Assembly (NCBI GenBank): GCA_019753235.1
Contig: JAIELF010000010.1
Span: forward strand, 124,001 to 188,000
Direction of reading: 5' to 3'
Source of the DNA: a bacterium
GTDB taxonomy: Bacteria > Planctomycetota > Planctomycetia > Kolteriales > Kolteriaceae
Length of the DNA stretch: 64,000 nt
Positions 17,611 to 27,400 of the stretch are shown piece after piece. The position numbers were made by a program, and so were the translations under genes. The notes beneath the pieces are model-generated. The model searched no databases. It saw only the letters and a list, made by a program, of their open reading frames with translations, and was not told where the DNA came from. Each line of letters starts with the position of its first letter. The first letter of the stretch is position 1.

Positions 17611-18807
17611 GTGATCACATCCCTGGAAACACGCTCGCCTCGCATTTTGCTTTGTTCGACCGACGTCGATCGCGTCGGCGATATTCAAACGATGCTTGAT
17701 TTTGCCAACTATGAGATTTCTGCCGGGCCGCTGTCGGTCGAACTGATCGACCCGGCCGACCCGGTTGATCTGGTTCTGATGGAAGGCCCCGCCTGTGCCG
17801 AGGAAGATCTTCTCGAGTTCTGTCGGCAAGTTCGCGAGCGACTGGCCGATCGCTTCGTCCCATTGATTTTTGTGACTGACGACGCCAGCCCTATCGTGCG
17901 AGCGTTCAGTAGCCGGGCAGGCACCGACGGCTTTCTTGTTCGGCCGCTGGACCCGGTGGTGCTTCTCTCGCAAGTGCAGGCGCTCTTACGGATCAAGTTT
18001 CTCCAGGACCGCGTTGTCGCGCAGTCTCGCGAGATCGAGCAATCTCATGAGAAGATTCGCATCGCGTATCAGATGATCGACCAAGAGTTACAACTGGCCC
18101 GTCGGATTCAGCAGAGCATGCTCCCGCGCGAACTTCCAAGCGATGGGCGTATTCAGTTTGGCGTTCGCAGCGCGGTATCGGGACAGGTGAGCGGCGATAT
18201 CTACGACGCCTTTCGCTTGCAGCCTCAAAAGTCGGCGTTCTATGTTGCAGACGCGATGGGGCACGGCGTACCGGCGGGCCTGTTGACGATCTTCGCTAAA
18301 AAGGGAATTCAGCCGGTCGAGATCATCGAAGGGGCCTCGCACATCATCAGCCCTGGCAAAGTCCTCGAGACGTTTAATCGCGACCTGGTCCGGCAGGATC
18401 TTTCCGAGAATCCCTTCATCACAATGGCGTACTTCACGCTCGATCATGAAACGCTGGCGCTCGACTATGCTCGCGGCGGGCATCCTTATCCGCTGCGTGT
18501 TCCGACGAAGGGGCCCATCGAGGAATGGAAAGCCGAAGGGACACTTCTAGGGGTCTTCGATACGGAGTATCCGACAGAATCGTTTCAACTGGCACCGGGC
18601 GATAAGCTCCTGATCTATACCGATGGCATCGACAGTGTCACTTTTGGAAAAGAGAAGCAAGGTTTAGAGTCGTTCCGAGCGTGCGTTCAGGAACATCGTG
18701 GTCGGCCCATCCAAGAAATGATCGACCGGATCTACGACGATCTGTTCCCCACCCGCGAGCACGACGACGATTTCACGCTCTTGGGGTTCAGCGTGGCAGA
18801 GCTTTGA
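17611..18807 (+). CDS. Receiver-like / PP2C (SpoIIE-type) serine phosphatase
   Basis: 398 residues from GTG 17611, which has GGAAGG six bases upstream; an earlier in-frame start at 17569 lacks one. The N-terminal 120 residues have receiver-domain topology, but the phosphoacceptor position reads DLVLMEGPA, with Glu where Asp is expected, the first acidic pair is LLCSTDVD, and the conserved Lys is Arg (FLVRPLDP). A helical linker (QDRVVAQSREIEQSHEKI) leads to the SpoIIE-type phosphatase domain, with SGDIYDAFRL, YVADAMGHGVPAGLLT, DYARGGHPYPL, LLIYTDGIDS and DDDFTLL all present. This fold usually dephosphorylates an anti-sigma-factor antagonist; none is encoded nearby. A PilZ gene follows after about 46 bases. 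Confidence 0.9.
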   Translation: MITSLETRSPRILLCSTDVDRVGDIQTMLDFANYEISAGPLSVELIDPADPVDLVLMEGPACAEEDLLEFCRQVRERLADRFVPLIFVTDDASPIVRAFSSRAGTDGFLVRPLDPVVLLSQVQALLRIKFLQDRVVAQSREIEQSHEKIRIAYQMIDQELQLARRIQQSMLPRELPSDGRIQFGVRSAVSGQVSGDIYDAFRLQPQKSAFYVADAMGHGVPAGLLTIFAKKGIQPVEIIEGASHIISPGKVLETFNRDLVRQDLSENPFITMAYFTLDHETLALDYARGGHPYPLRVPTKGPIEEWKAEGTLLGVFDTEYPTESFQLAPGDKLLIYTDGIDSVTFGKEKQGLESFRACVQEHRGRPIQEMIDRIYDDLFPTREHDDDFTLLGFSVAEL

Positions 18808-18853
18808 TCTTTGCCCGCCTTGCCAACCCAAGAGAATGTCGAGGTACCAAGCG

Positions 18854-19342
18854 ATGCCACAGCCAACAACAAACTTGGCCAAATACCGTGTGAGCGTCGA
18901 GGAATACGATCCCGCAGCCCCGGCCGAGCCGCGAAAGAAAATTGATAAAAATCAAGAAGAGACGCTCCTGGGTCTCGTGAAACGACTCTACGATCGATCG
19001 TGCCGAAACGAAACCATTCCCTTTCATGATCAGCGTCGATTTCAGCGATTACCGTTCCATCGCGTCGTCACGCTCACCCCTTGTCCCACGCTCGAAGAAC
19101 CACGCCTGCATGAGGCCGAGCCGGTCGTCGCGAAGGATATCTCCAGTGGCGGCCTTTGCTTTGTTCATCATCGCCGACCCACCGAGAAACAAATTCTGAT
19201 AACATTGGGGGAAGAGAACCTGATACCCATCTGCATGCTGGCAGAGGTTCGCTACGTCGTTCCTACCCAGCAGGCGATGTATGTCATCGGGGTCGAATTC
19301 AAGCAACGAGTTCAACTATCGCTTGAGGAAGCACTCGAGTAA
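18854..19342 (+). CDS. PilZ-domain c-di-GMP-binding protein
   Basis: 162 residues from ATG 18854 (GAGG nine bases upstream); an ATG at 18836 would add six residues. The first 60 residues are charged and unassigned. The PilZ domain has both ligand motifs intact: RRFQR (RxxxR) and, about thirty residues on, DISSGG (DxSxxG), followed by beta strands ending in MYVIGVEFKQR. Binding of c-di-GMP is therefore likely. Downstream, TAATG couples its stop to the start of the next gene, so they are translated together. The upstream gene encodes the receiver-like phosphatase. Confidence 0.88.
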   Translation: MPQPTTNLAKYRVSVEEYDPAAPAEPRKKIDKNQEETLLGLVKRLYDRSCRNETIPFHDQRRFQRLPFHRVVTLTPCPTLEEPRLHEAEPVVAKDISSGGLCFVHHRRPTEKQILITLGEENLIPICMLAEVRYVVPTQQAMYVIGVEFKQRVQLSLEEALE

Positions 19343-20385
19343 TGATCGGGACCAAGCCCCGACCGCCGGCAAGCCGACCTTTGGGTCCTCCGTCAACGTT
19401 TCTCACGCACTGCATTTGCGGCCAAGCCATCACCGGCTCGCGTCAACCAGAGTGTCAAGTCCTCACCTGTCCGAAATGTCAGAACGCTGTCTTTGTCCTT
19501 GCCGATAGTCCACTTGCCCCGATCGGCCATTCAGCAGAAAAAAGTCCCGCGTCCTCATCGCATGCAAAGAATCGATCACCTGTTGAGGACTTCGATCCTG
19601 TTCGGCGCCGGCGTCGCGAGCGTGCGAAACGCCGGCTTGCGCGGCGAAGACTTCGAAAGAGTTGGCAGCGATGGACGGCTCCGTTCCGATCGCTGCGGGT
19701 GTTTTTTCGAATACCGGCACTCGTGACAATTGGTTTGGCGGTGGTGTTGATCTGGACAGGCCAATCGCAATTCCTCGCGTATCGCGAGCGTCGATTGGCC
19801 GAGAGCATTGAACGGGCTGGCCGAGATGGGCTCGAAAAAGTCGAGCAAGGGGACTTTGAACATGCCGACCGAGTTTTCGAGCCGATTCGCGAGCGACTCG
19901 ATCTTTCGAACGACAGCCTAGAAGCTTACGCGGTCGCTGCCCGAGAAGCCCACGTGCTGGCCAACCTGCTGCTTGATTCGATTGACCGGAAGATCACCTT
20001 TGTTGCTCAAGAGAAAGAGAGTCGCCGAGAATCGATGCTCGGCCAGGGAATTCTGTTCGATGGGGAAGTTCTTTTCGAAGATGGAAGAGCCATCCTCGAC
20101 GCCCGTGTGTTCGTCCACGATCGGTTGGTACAGGTGCGATTAGGGAGCCTCGATCAAGCTCGGCAAGCAGGAATCACCGAGCCTGGTCGTTACCTCCTTG
20201 CATCGACGCTTCAATCGCTTAATGCCGAGGGATCAGACTGGCAGCTTCAATTGAACCCTGACCATTTGATCGCGATCGTTCACCCGAGTCTCCTAACCCC
20301 CTTGGGATTGGCTGACGAACGGGACCTCGTGGATCTTATTGAGAAACAACGACGGGCGCGCGAAACGAAAGGAGTCTCGCCATGA
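19342..20385 (+). CDS. Zinc-ribbon membrane protein, function unknown
   Basis: 347 residues. The N-terminus carries a cysteine cluster (CICG near 24-27, then a Cys and CPKC near 43-46) that looks like a zinc ribbon. A very basic stretch (RRRRRERAKRRLARRRLRK, around 88-106) precedes one transmembrane helix (VTIGLAVVLIWTG, about 127-140). The rest, probably outside the cytoplasm, is a helical region rich in Arg and Glu (ERAGRDGLEKVEQGDFEHAD), then a more beta part. The start overlaps the PilZ stop by one base (TAATG), and its stop overlaps the next start by four (ATGA). I do not recognise a family. Topology suggests a cytoplasmic zinc finger linked to a periplasmic domain. Confidence 0.75.
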   Translation: MIGTKPRPPASRPLGPPSTFLTHCICGQAITGSRQPECQVLTCPKCQNAVFVLADSPLAPIGHSAEKSPASSSHAKNRSPVEDFDPVRRRRRERAKRRLARRRLRKSWQRWTAPFRSLRVFFRIPALVTIGLAVVLIWTGQSQFLAYRERRLAESIERAGRDGLEKVEQGDFEHADRVFEPIRERLDLSNDSLEAYAVAAREAHVLANLLLDSIDRKITFVAQEKESRRESMLGQGILFDGEVLFEDGRAILDARVFVHDRLVQVRLGSLDQARQAGITEPGRYLLASTLQSLNAEGSDWQLQLNPDHLIAIVHPSLLTPLGLADERDLVDLIEKQRRARETKGVSP

Positions 20386-21959
20386 CCGCGATTCTTCTCT
20401 ATGGAACTCTCGTCTTGGCCGCTCCGATTGCCGTTGAACCGGAAAAGGTCTCTCGCGACCTGTCGGGCAAATTGATTCAGGTGGAAGACCAAGTGACCAG
20501 CGTGCTCGGCGTGGCCGACAATCGTCTGCTTCGACTCTGGCGGTGTCCCGATGTCTCTTTTCGGCTCGATGAATTCGCACCCAAAGAGATTACGGGGAAT
20601 GTGAGGGTCGTCGGTAAGGTCCGCTTTGAATCGTCGCAGGTGGTCGTCGAAGTTCAGAAGCTAGAGCTTCTCCCCAGTGATGATGACCGATTCAAGAAAC
20701 GAGAGTCGGCCATCAACGCGAGTGACCCCTCCGACTGGTACGAGCTCGCGGAATGGGCCCACAAGCGATTCTCTCTCTACCAGGCGGAGTCCATGAGCCG
20801 AGCCGCCCAACGAGCATACCGCAAAGGATTAGACCTCGATCGGCAACAAGCGGGCAACGACATCTCCAAACTCGATGCTCTTCGAGCCCGAGCGATCAGC
20901 AACAAGATCGTTCGTGATCTCGATCTGGCGGAACTCGATCATCACCGCGCGGTGGCTCGGCTACCCAACATCGCTGTCGTGTCGGCAGACGAACTCGAGC
21001 AGGCTGCCGATCGTTGGGCCAAGCAACTTGTACTTCCCGAGGGAGTGAGGCTCTCGTCGACACCCGAGCAGATCTCCGCTTATGAAAAGAATCCCGTCGA
21101 AGTCTATCGACAATCAACGGAGGCGCAGCGGTTGTCGTTATCTCGGTCGATGCAGCTTCGTCTCCTTCGGCTGTCGGCAGAAAAAAGAATCGCTTTGGGC
21201 GAGTGGGACTATGCTCGAGCGGCCCAGTGGGCAGCGGATCATTTGCCGGAAATGCCCGAACTGTCAAAGCGATGGCTTTACCAATCGATCGACGATGAGC
21301 AAGCCAGGCTTGGCCAGGCGCGATTTCGCGATGCGGATAAGCTCGCTCGCCGAGTGATTGATCAGTTGCAAGATAACGCACGCGCGGACACCATCCGAAG
21401 AACCTGGTTGGAATTGATGGAGTCGGCCATGAGAACCAATGAACTTCGGGCCGAGCAAGACGCGCGGGCCGAGAATCGGTCCGCGCCCCCGCGTGACGTC
21501 CGCGCTCGGTATGAATTGGCCCAGCATCGACTCACTTGGTTTCCGAAAGATTCCGCCGATCAGGCGTTGGCCGCGGGTCTCTATCAAGAGGCGCTCGCGA
21601 TCGAGCCGACCTTCGAGCCGGCGATGGAATCGCTGCGAGAACTGGGCTATCGCCGAGATCGGCAAGGAGTTTGGCAAGATCCGAAGGCAGCCGCTCAGAT
21701 CAACCCCACCGATGCCGAGCAAATCCGAAGCGCTACCGTCGGCATGGATGATGCTGCTGTCAAGCGAATCTTGGGCGATCCCGATGCGCATAGCCGATTC
21801 ATCACGGGACCTCGACTAGAAGAAAGACAGTGGCGTTATCAAGGCTTCAAGCAATCGACCTACATCAATTTTCGGGCCGACGGCGCAGGACGATGGCGCG
21901 TGTCAGACATTCGACTGGTCGATAACGAGTCGGCTCCGCAAGGGGATCAAGTCGAATAA
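20382..21959 (+). CDS. Secreted helical repeat protein with BamE/SmpA-like C-terminal domain
   Basis: 525 residues. A short N-terminal hydrophobic stretch (MTAILLYGTLVLAAPIAVEP) is a plausible signal peptide. After a small beta-rich domain (to about residue 100) comes a long helical TPR-like region. The last 75 residues contain DAEQIRSATVGMDDAAVKRILGDP and then YINFRADGAGRWRVSDIRL, which has the layout of the BamE/SmpA-OmlA fold (glycine-Met entry, valine-rich helix, GxP turn, beta strands). The start is coupled to the previous gene by ATGA. Its 3' end overlaps the convergent UbiA gene by 13 bases. Function unknown; the operon with PilZ suggests an envelope output of c-di-GMP signalling. Confidence 0.75.
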   Translation: MTAILLYGTLVLAAPIAVEPEKVSRDLSGKLIQVEDQVTSVLGVADNRLLRLWRCPDVSFRLDEFAPKEITGNVRVVGKVRFESSQVVVEVQKLELLPSDDDRFKKRESAINASDPSDWYELAEWAHKRFSLYQAESMSRAAQRAYRKGLDLDRQQAGNDISKLDALRARAISNKIVRDLDLAELDHHRAVARLPNIAVVSADELEQAADRWAKQLVLPEGVRLSSTPEQISAYEKNPVEVYRQSTEAQRLSLSRSMQLRLLRLSAEKRIALGEWDYARAAQWAADHLPEMPELSKRWLYQSIDDEQARLGQARFRDADKLARRVIDQLQDNARADTIRRTWLELMESAMRTNELRAEQDARAENRSAPPRDVRARYELAQHRLTWFPKDSADQALAAGLYQEALAIEPTFEPAMESLRELGYRRDRQGVWQDPKAAAQINPTDAEQIRSATVGMDDAAVKRILGDPDAHSRFITGPRLEERQWRYQGFKQSTYINFRADGAGRWRVSDIRLVDNESAPQGDQVE

Positions 21960-22846
21960 AGCCAGCGTCCGAGAATGATCGCGGGGAGCAGATGCAAGAT
22001 CGCGATCAGGCCCCATGCGGGCGAACCCGCCCACACGATCGTGATCGCTTGACAAACCACCAAGCTAAAGATCGATGTTTTGATCGCTCTTTGCACGTCG
22101 CCGGGCGAAAGCGATCGGATCGCGAGAACCAGCCGAGTCATCACCCAACCGGTCACCCATGGAGCAACGAAGAAAATCCTGAGTCGGCCTGAGTCGATGT
22201 TGATCCATAACACCGTCCAAAAGAGAAGCCCCAGCAGCATGATTGATGCCCCTGCGAGAAGCAGCGGCCTGGAGGATGGCTTGGCTTCCTGTCGGGCGAA
22301 GAGGGTGACGCCGGTGATGAAGAGTCCACTTGCCAGTGCGAACCACCAGGCTTGCATCGGAATCTCGTGAGGGCTCGCGGCAACCGCGCCGAGAAGAAGA
22401 TTCAGTGATCGGCAAAGGCCCATGATCGCGGGCGCGATCGGCCAACTTTTGAAAAGCCCGTCGTATGCGAGGATGCTTCCCGCCAAGATCATCGACAGCA
22501 ATCCGACGCGAGCGTTGATTGCCCAACAAAGACCCATCCCCGCGATAAGAGTCAGCATGCCAAGGATGAATGCGGCGCGAACGGAGATGTCACCCGAAGG
22601 GAGCGGACGCGCGGGCCGATCGCGCCGATCCTGATCGATATCGAACCAGTCGTTCCAAATCATGCCGCTCGCGTAAAGGAGGACGCTCCCGGCAACCACG
22701 CATACCAGATCAAGCGAAGGAGTGATTCCAAAACCGACCAGGGCCCAGCCAGCCAGAACGTCGGGCGGCGCGGTGAAGACGTTGGGCAAGCGAATCAGTC
22801 GGGCAAGGGAGAGAAAAGGTATCCCTCGATGATTGACCGACGACAT
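21947..22846 (-). CDS. UbiA-family prenyltransferase (EboC-like)
   Basis: 299 residues with eight or nine hydrophobic segments, typical for the family. The two Asp-rich prenyl-diphosphate motifs are present: NDWFDIDQDRRDRP near residue 65 and the shorter YDGLFKSWP near 128. It should transfer a prenyl group to an aromatic or other acceptor in the inner membrane; the acceptor cannot be predicted. Its ATG overlaps the yacG stop (TGATG), so it is translationally coupled to yacG. The ebo clusters pair such an enzyme with an alkaline-phosphatase-like protein similar to the one at 4386-5777, but the genes are not adjacent here. Confidence 0.9.
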   Translation of the reverse strand: MSSVNHRGIPFLSLARLIRLPNVFTAPPDVLAGWALVGFGITPSLDLVCVVAGSVLLYASGMIWNDWFDIDQDRRDRPARPLPSGDISVRAAFILGMLTLIAGMGLCWAINARVGLLSMILAGSILAYDGLFKSWPIAPAIMGLCRSLNLLLGAVAASPHEIPMQAWWFALASGLFITGVTLFARQEAKPSSRPLLLAGASIMLLGLLFWTVLWINIDSGRLRIFFVAPWVTGWVMTRLVLAIRSLSPGDVQRAIKTSIFSLVVCQAITIVWAGSPAWGLIAILHLLPAIILGRWLYST

Positions 22847-23073
22847 CAGTTAAGGGACTCCGGCTCGTCGCCAAAAGGTTTGACTCCCTTCGCCATCGGA
22901 TCTTCGAGTGCCTCTTGCACCACTCGGTTGGTCTCGACGGGAACGGAGTATGACTCTTCTAACCAATGATAAAGGTCGCCGTTCTGGCACTGGGTCGAGC
23001 AAAAGGGAAAACACCGGGGCAGTTTCTCCCCATCGTACTTCACTTCTTTCTTGCAACGAGGACACGTCGCCAC
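22846..23073 (-). CDS. yacG: DNA gyrase inhibitor / zinc protein YacG
   Basis: 75 residues from GTG 23073, which has AAGGAG eight bases upstream. The four-cysteine zinc knuckle has the YacG spacing: CPRCKKEVKY at the N-terminus, then CFPFCSTQC, followed by the conserved DLYHWLEESYSVPVE. In Escherichia coli YacG binds GyrB and inhibits gyrase. An upstream in-frame extension to 23508 is open but lacks ribosome sites and is not similar to YacG. The stop overlaps the UbiA start by one base. Confidence 0.88.
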   Translation of the reverse strand: MATCPRCKKEVKYDGEKLPRCFPFCSTQCQNGDLYHWLEESYSVPVETNRVVQEALEDPMAKGVKPFGDEPESLN

Positions 23074-23346
23074 CGGCAAATCTCCTTCCCTCAGGGGCCT
23101 CGCATTCGTCGCGGGGCCTCCTCTATCGTAGGTCGGCATTCGCCAGACCCAAGCCATTTGATCATCGATGTTCTTTCCCAAGTTCGCCAAGTTGCCGACA
23201 AATTTCTCGGGCGGGCGACTTTCGGTGTTCCCACCAATAGTGTCAGACGCTATCGGGCCCTTTGCCGGTGCCAACGGAATGGAAGGAGTCCCCCCGTGCC
23301 CGGGGTGTGCAAAGAGATTCTTGATGACCGGTAGGAGATGGTTTCG

Positions 23347-24276
23347 ATGGGACAGACGTTGGCAGTCGTGATCGGCTCGAACAGCCCGATTGGTCGATGC
23401 CTTGTCAGTCGGCTCAGCCAAATTCGTGTTCGGGTTCTGAGCGAACCTTCTTTCAGCGATGCGGCGGCGCTGACGGCGTCCCTGCGCGGGGTCGATGTTG
23501 TTTTTCATCTGACATCATCGGCGACATCCGACGGCCGACCCGCGTCTGACTTGGCTCACGTCAATCACGTTCTGATGGAGTCCGCGTATCTGGCGGAAGT
23601 TGGCTGTATCGTGCATAGCAGCCCTGCGACGGCAATGGGTTTCACTGATCGTGCGGATCTTGTCCGAGATGAATCCTCTCTCTCGCGTCGGCGAATGTCG
23701 TCGTCCGATCGTCTCTGGCACGATGCAGAGGAAGCGACTCTCGAGTTCGGGAACTGGACGGGTCTCTCGGTTGTGGCCGTTCGTCATGCTATGCCGATAA
23801 CGCCTCTTTCTGAAACAGGTTCGTTGGCGGACAATCCCATTCGATCGGCCATGTCGGGCGTGTTGCCGAGAGTCTTTGATGGGGGTTTGACGGTTGCCCA
23901 TGTTCAAGACTTGGCCGATGGTCACGTGCTGGCCTGGCGACGAGGCAGATCGGGGGAGAGTTACATTCTCGGGGGGCAGCGGGTCGAGATTCCTTCGTAT
24001 GTCCGATTGATCACGGATCTCTGCCCGGTGAATCGGGCCGATCAGGCGGTGCGATCGAAGTCCGCTCGCTGGTGGCCGCGATGGAAGTTTCCCGTCGTAG
24101 GCTCGTTTCAAGATCAATCGCCTTTGACTTGGGACGATCTTGAAGATCAGTACGCTTGGTTTACCTGCCAAAAAGGGATTAAAGAATTGGGTTATCACGA
24201 TCGGTCCGTCGAAGAGAGCATTCTCGAAGTGACCGAGCGGATGTCAGGCAACCTTCATCGCCGGCACGCGGCCTAG
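23347..24276 (+). CDS. NAD-dependent epimerase/dehydratase-like (extended SDR) protein, catalytic motif degenerate
   Basis: 309 residues from ATG 23347, which has GGAG nine bases upstream; ATG 23338 sits directly on that site. The Rossmann entry VVIGSNSPIGRCLVSRL keeps the GxxxxxG pattern in relaxed form, followed by LRGVDVVFHLTSSA and a C-terminal part that resembles sugar epimerases (DGGLTVAHVQDLADGHVLAW, SYILGGQRV). The YxxxK motif of active SDRs is not evident: the corresponding region reads SDRLWHDAEEATLEF. It may bind nucleotide without the usual chemistry, or use a different acid/base. It is divergent from yacG, and a short dyad (TTCTCGC/GCGAGAA, 24287-24313) follows the stop. Confidence 0.75.
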   Translation: MGQTLAVVIGSNSPIGRCLVSRLSQIRVRVLSEPSFSDAAALTASLRGVDVVFHLTSSATSDGRPASDLAHVNHVLMESAYLAEVGCIVHSSPATAMGFTDRADLVRDESSLSRRRMSSSDRLWHDAEEATLEFGNWTGLSVVAVRHAMPITPLSETGSLADNPIRSAMSGVLPRVFDGGLTVAHVQDLADGHVLAWRRGRSGESYILGGQRVEIPSYVRLITDLCPVNRADQAVRSKSARWWPRWKFPVVGSFQDQSPLTWDDLEDQYAWFTCQKGIKELGYHDRSVEESILEVTERMSGNLHRRHAA

Positions 24277-24430
24277 CAATGTTCTCGCCTGGGCGATGAT
24301 CATGCGAGAAAAGTCGTCTCATCCTTTATCCTGCACTTGAGCATCTTTCAACAGAATCGATTAACATAGCATCGACGAAATAGGGGGAGTCCCTTTCCGT
24401 TGGCGTAGGCGCGGAGAAAGCGAACAAGCT

Positions 24431-27400
24431 ATGTTGCACCAGAGAACCTTCCCTCTCGCTTTGGCGATCTTGTCGATCGTCCTGTGGACCCAAGGTCTTG
24501 TTGGGGCCGAGCCCCTCAGACTTCTTTTTCTAGGTGACCACGGGCATCATCAACCTGCTGCTCGGGCCGAGCAACTTGTTCCTGTGCTCGCTCGTCGCGG
24601 TATTCATGTCGAATTCACCACCGACGTTGATCGATTGCGCCCTGCCGAGCTCGATCGATTTCAGGGTCTGATCATTTACGCCAATATCGAGAAGATCACT
24701 GTCGAGCAGGAAGAGTCCCTTCTGCAATTCGTTGATCGAGGAGGCGCGCTCGTCGCCTTGCACTGCGCGTCGTACTGCTTCTTGAATTCGGAACCGTATA
24801 TCGCGCTCGTGGGGGCACAGTTCCAAAAGCATGAAACGGGAACGTTCTCGACCTTGATCGCCGAGCCTGATCATCCCGTGATGAAAGGTTTTGCCGGCTT
24901 CGAAAGCTGGGATGAGACCTATGTTCATCATCATCACCATCCCAAAGATCGAACGGTCCTCGAGTATCGCCTGCTGGGCGTGCAGGCTGACGGCCAGACA
25001 CGCGAGCCCTGGACATGGGTTCGAACTCAAGGGAAGGGCCGAGTCTTTTACACCGCGTGGGGTCACGACGAAAGAACATGGTCGCATGCCGGCTTTCATC
25101 AACTCGTCGAGCGAGGGATTCGCTGGGCCTGCAGGGACGAGTCGACGCCGATGCCTCTCTATCGCGATCCGCAGAAGTTTGATCAGCCGACGATGACGAG
25201 CATCAGAACCGATGTTGAACCTTTCGAATACGTCGAAATCGGCGCGAAGATTCCCAACTACACCCCCAACGCAAACTGGGGAACACAAGGGAAACCGATC
25301 ACGACGATGCAAAAACCACTCTCACCTGAGGAGTCGGTCAAACATTTTGTCACGCCAAGCGGGCTCTCGATGAAGTTGTTCGCGTCGGAGAAAGATCTCG
25401 CCGGCAAGCCGATCGCGATGAACTGGGACGAGAAGGGTCGGCTCTGGCTGGCGGTCACGACGGACTATCCCAACGACATCGTCGAACGAGGGGCAGGCAA
25501 CGATAAAGTCCAACTCCTAGAAGACACCAATCGCGACGGCGTGGCCGACCGAACAACGATCTTTGCCGACAGGCTCAATCTGCCGACATCGCTTGTTAGT
25601 GTCATGGGTGGCGTCATCGTCCAGAATGGGACCGAAACTCTTTTTCTGAAGGACACCGACGGTGACGGCAAAGCCGACGTTCGGGTTCCGATCATCACCG
25701 GATGGGCGATGGGCGATACCCACGGCGGCGTCAACAATCTGCGCTATGGTCCCGACAATTGGATCTGGGGGATGCAGGGTTACAACCAGTCCGAACCGAC
25801 CGTCGCAGGGAAGAAGCTGGCTCGGTTTCAAATGGGATTCTTCCGCTTCAAGCTTGAGCCAAGCCAAACTCCCCCGCATGTCCCTCGTGTCACCGCGATC
25901 GAGTTCCTTCGGTCAACCTACGGCAACACCTGGGGGCTGGGGTTTAGTGAGGAGGGGCTTGTCTTTGGATCATCAGCGAACGGTCATCCCAGTCTTTTCA
26001 TGCCGATTGCGAATCGTTACTACGAACGGGTGCGCGGGTGGACCCCTTCGCTTTTAGCAGCTAGCATTGCGGAGTCTCCGCGGTTCTCTCCGATCACGGA
26101 CAAAGTTCGGCAAGTAGATCATCATGGAAACTACTCGGCCGCGGCGGGGCATGCTCTCTACACTGCCCGCGCGTATCCTTCCCTGTGGTGGAACAAGACG
26201 GCATTCGTCTGCGGGCCCGAAGGCCATCTCGTGGGGACATTCCATTTAAAGCCAAAGGGGGCAGGCTTCCAGTCGAGCAGTCCTTGTAATCTGCTGGCCA
26301 GTGATGACGAATGGTCCGCACCGATCATGGCCGAGGTCGGGCCGGATGGATTTGTCTGGATCATCGATTGGTACAACTACATTGTCCAACACAACCCCAC
26401 GCCTCTCGGCTTCGAGAACGGCAAAGGGAACGCCTACGTCACCGACCTTCGTGACAAGACGCGAGGTCGGGTTTATCGATTGGTGGCTGATCAATCGACG
26501 GCCGGTTTCGATTCCACCCCCGCGATGCTCGACGAGAATGAGCCACGATCGCTTTTGGCGGGGCTGAGGCATCCGACGATGTTCTGTCGTCTAGAGGCGC
26601 AGCGACTCTTAGTGTCGCGACGTAAGAAAGATGTCGTCCCCGACCTTATCGCGATGGCTCGTGACCCGGCCGTCGATGCGATTGGACTGAACGTCGGCGC
26701 GATGCATGCCCTTTGGACACTCGCTGGTCTAGGTGAGACGGCCGACGATACGAGTGAGGCGTTCGCCGTCGCAAGCGAGGGATTCCGTCATGCGAGTCCA
26801 GGCGTTCGACGTGCCGCCGTTACCGTTCTGCCCCCGTCGCCCCGTTCGGTGGAGAGAATTGTTTCTTCGGGAATCCTTGCGGATTCCGACCCGCAAGTTC
26901 GATTGGCTGGCCTGTTGGCGCTGGCGGATACTAAGAGCAATCCGGGAGCGGGAGAAAAGCTGGCGAGTCTGGCTCTTGAGTCAGACATGCTGAAGGACAT
27001 TTGGTTGCGAGAGGCTTTCATCTCGGCCTCGGCCATGCATGGTGACCCTTTTCTTCGAACCCTACTCGTCTCGTCGGATCGGATAAAGCTTGATGCCCAG
27101 TCGCTGTCGATGCTTGCCGAAGCCGTGGCGATTGTAGCGGAGCATGTTGCCCGAACCGGGCTTGATCAGGACGCTACGAATCGGCTTCTCGCCTCTGTTC
27201 AAACTGCAGCAGCACCTTTTGCCGATGCACTGGTCATTGGTTTGGTGAAGGGGTGGTCCGCGGGAAAAAAGATGGCGCTCGATGCGTCTGCCGAATCGGC
27301 TTTGTTGAACGTGTTTCCGAACATGAGTCTTTCCGGTCGGGCGAGTGTTATTCGACTGGGGGAATGGACAGCAAATGATAAGCTTCGCTCTGCAGCCGAT

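Noticed and set aside
22846-23508. 220-residue open frame extending yacG upstream
   Set aside because: Only the last 75 residues match YacG, a GTG with a perfect ribosome site stands there, and the extension overlaps the divergent SDR-like gene.
24920-24970. Run of five histidines in the ThuA-like domain, considered as a metal site
   Set aside because: A single short run in an exposed loop is not enough to claim metal binding.
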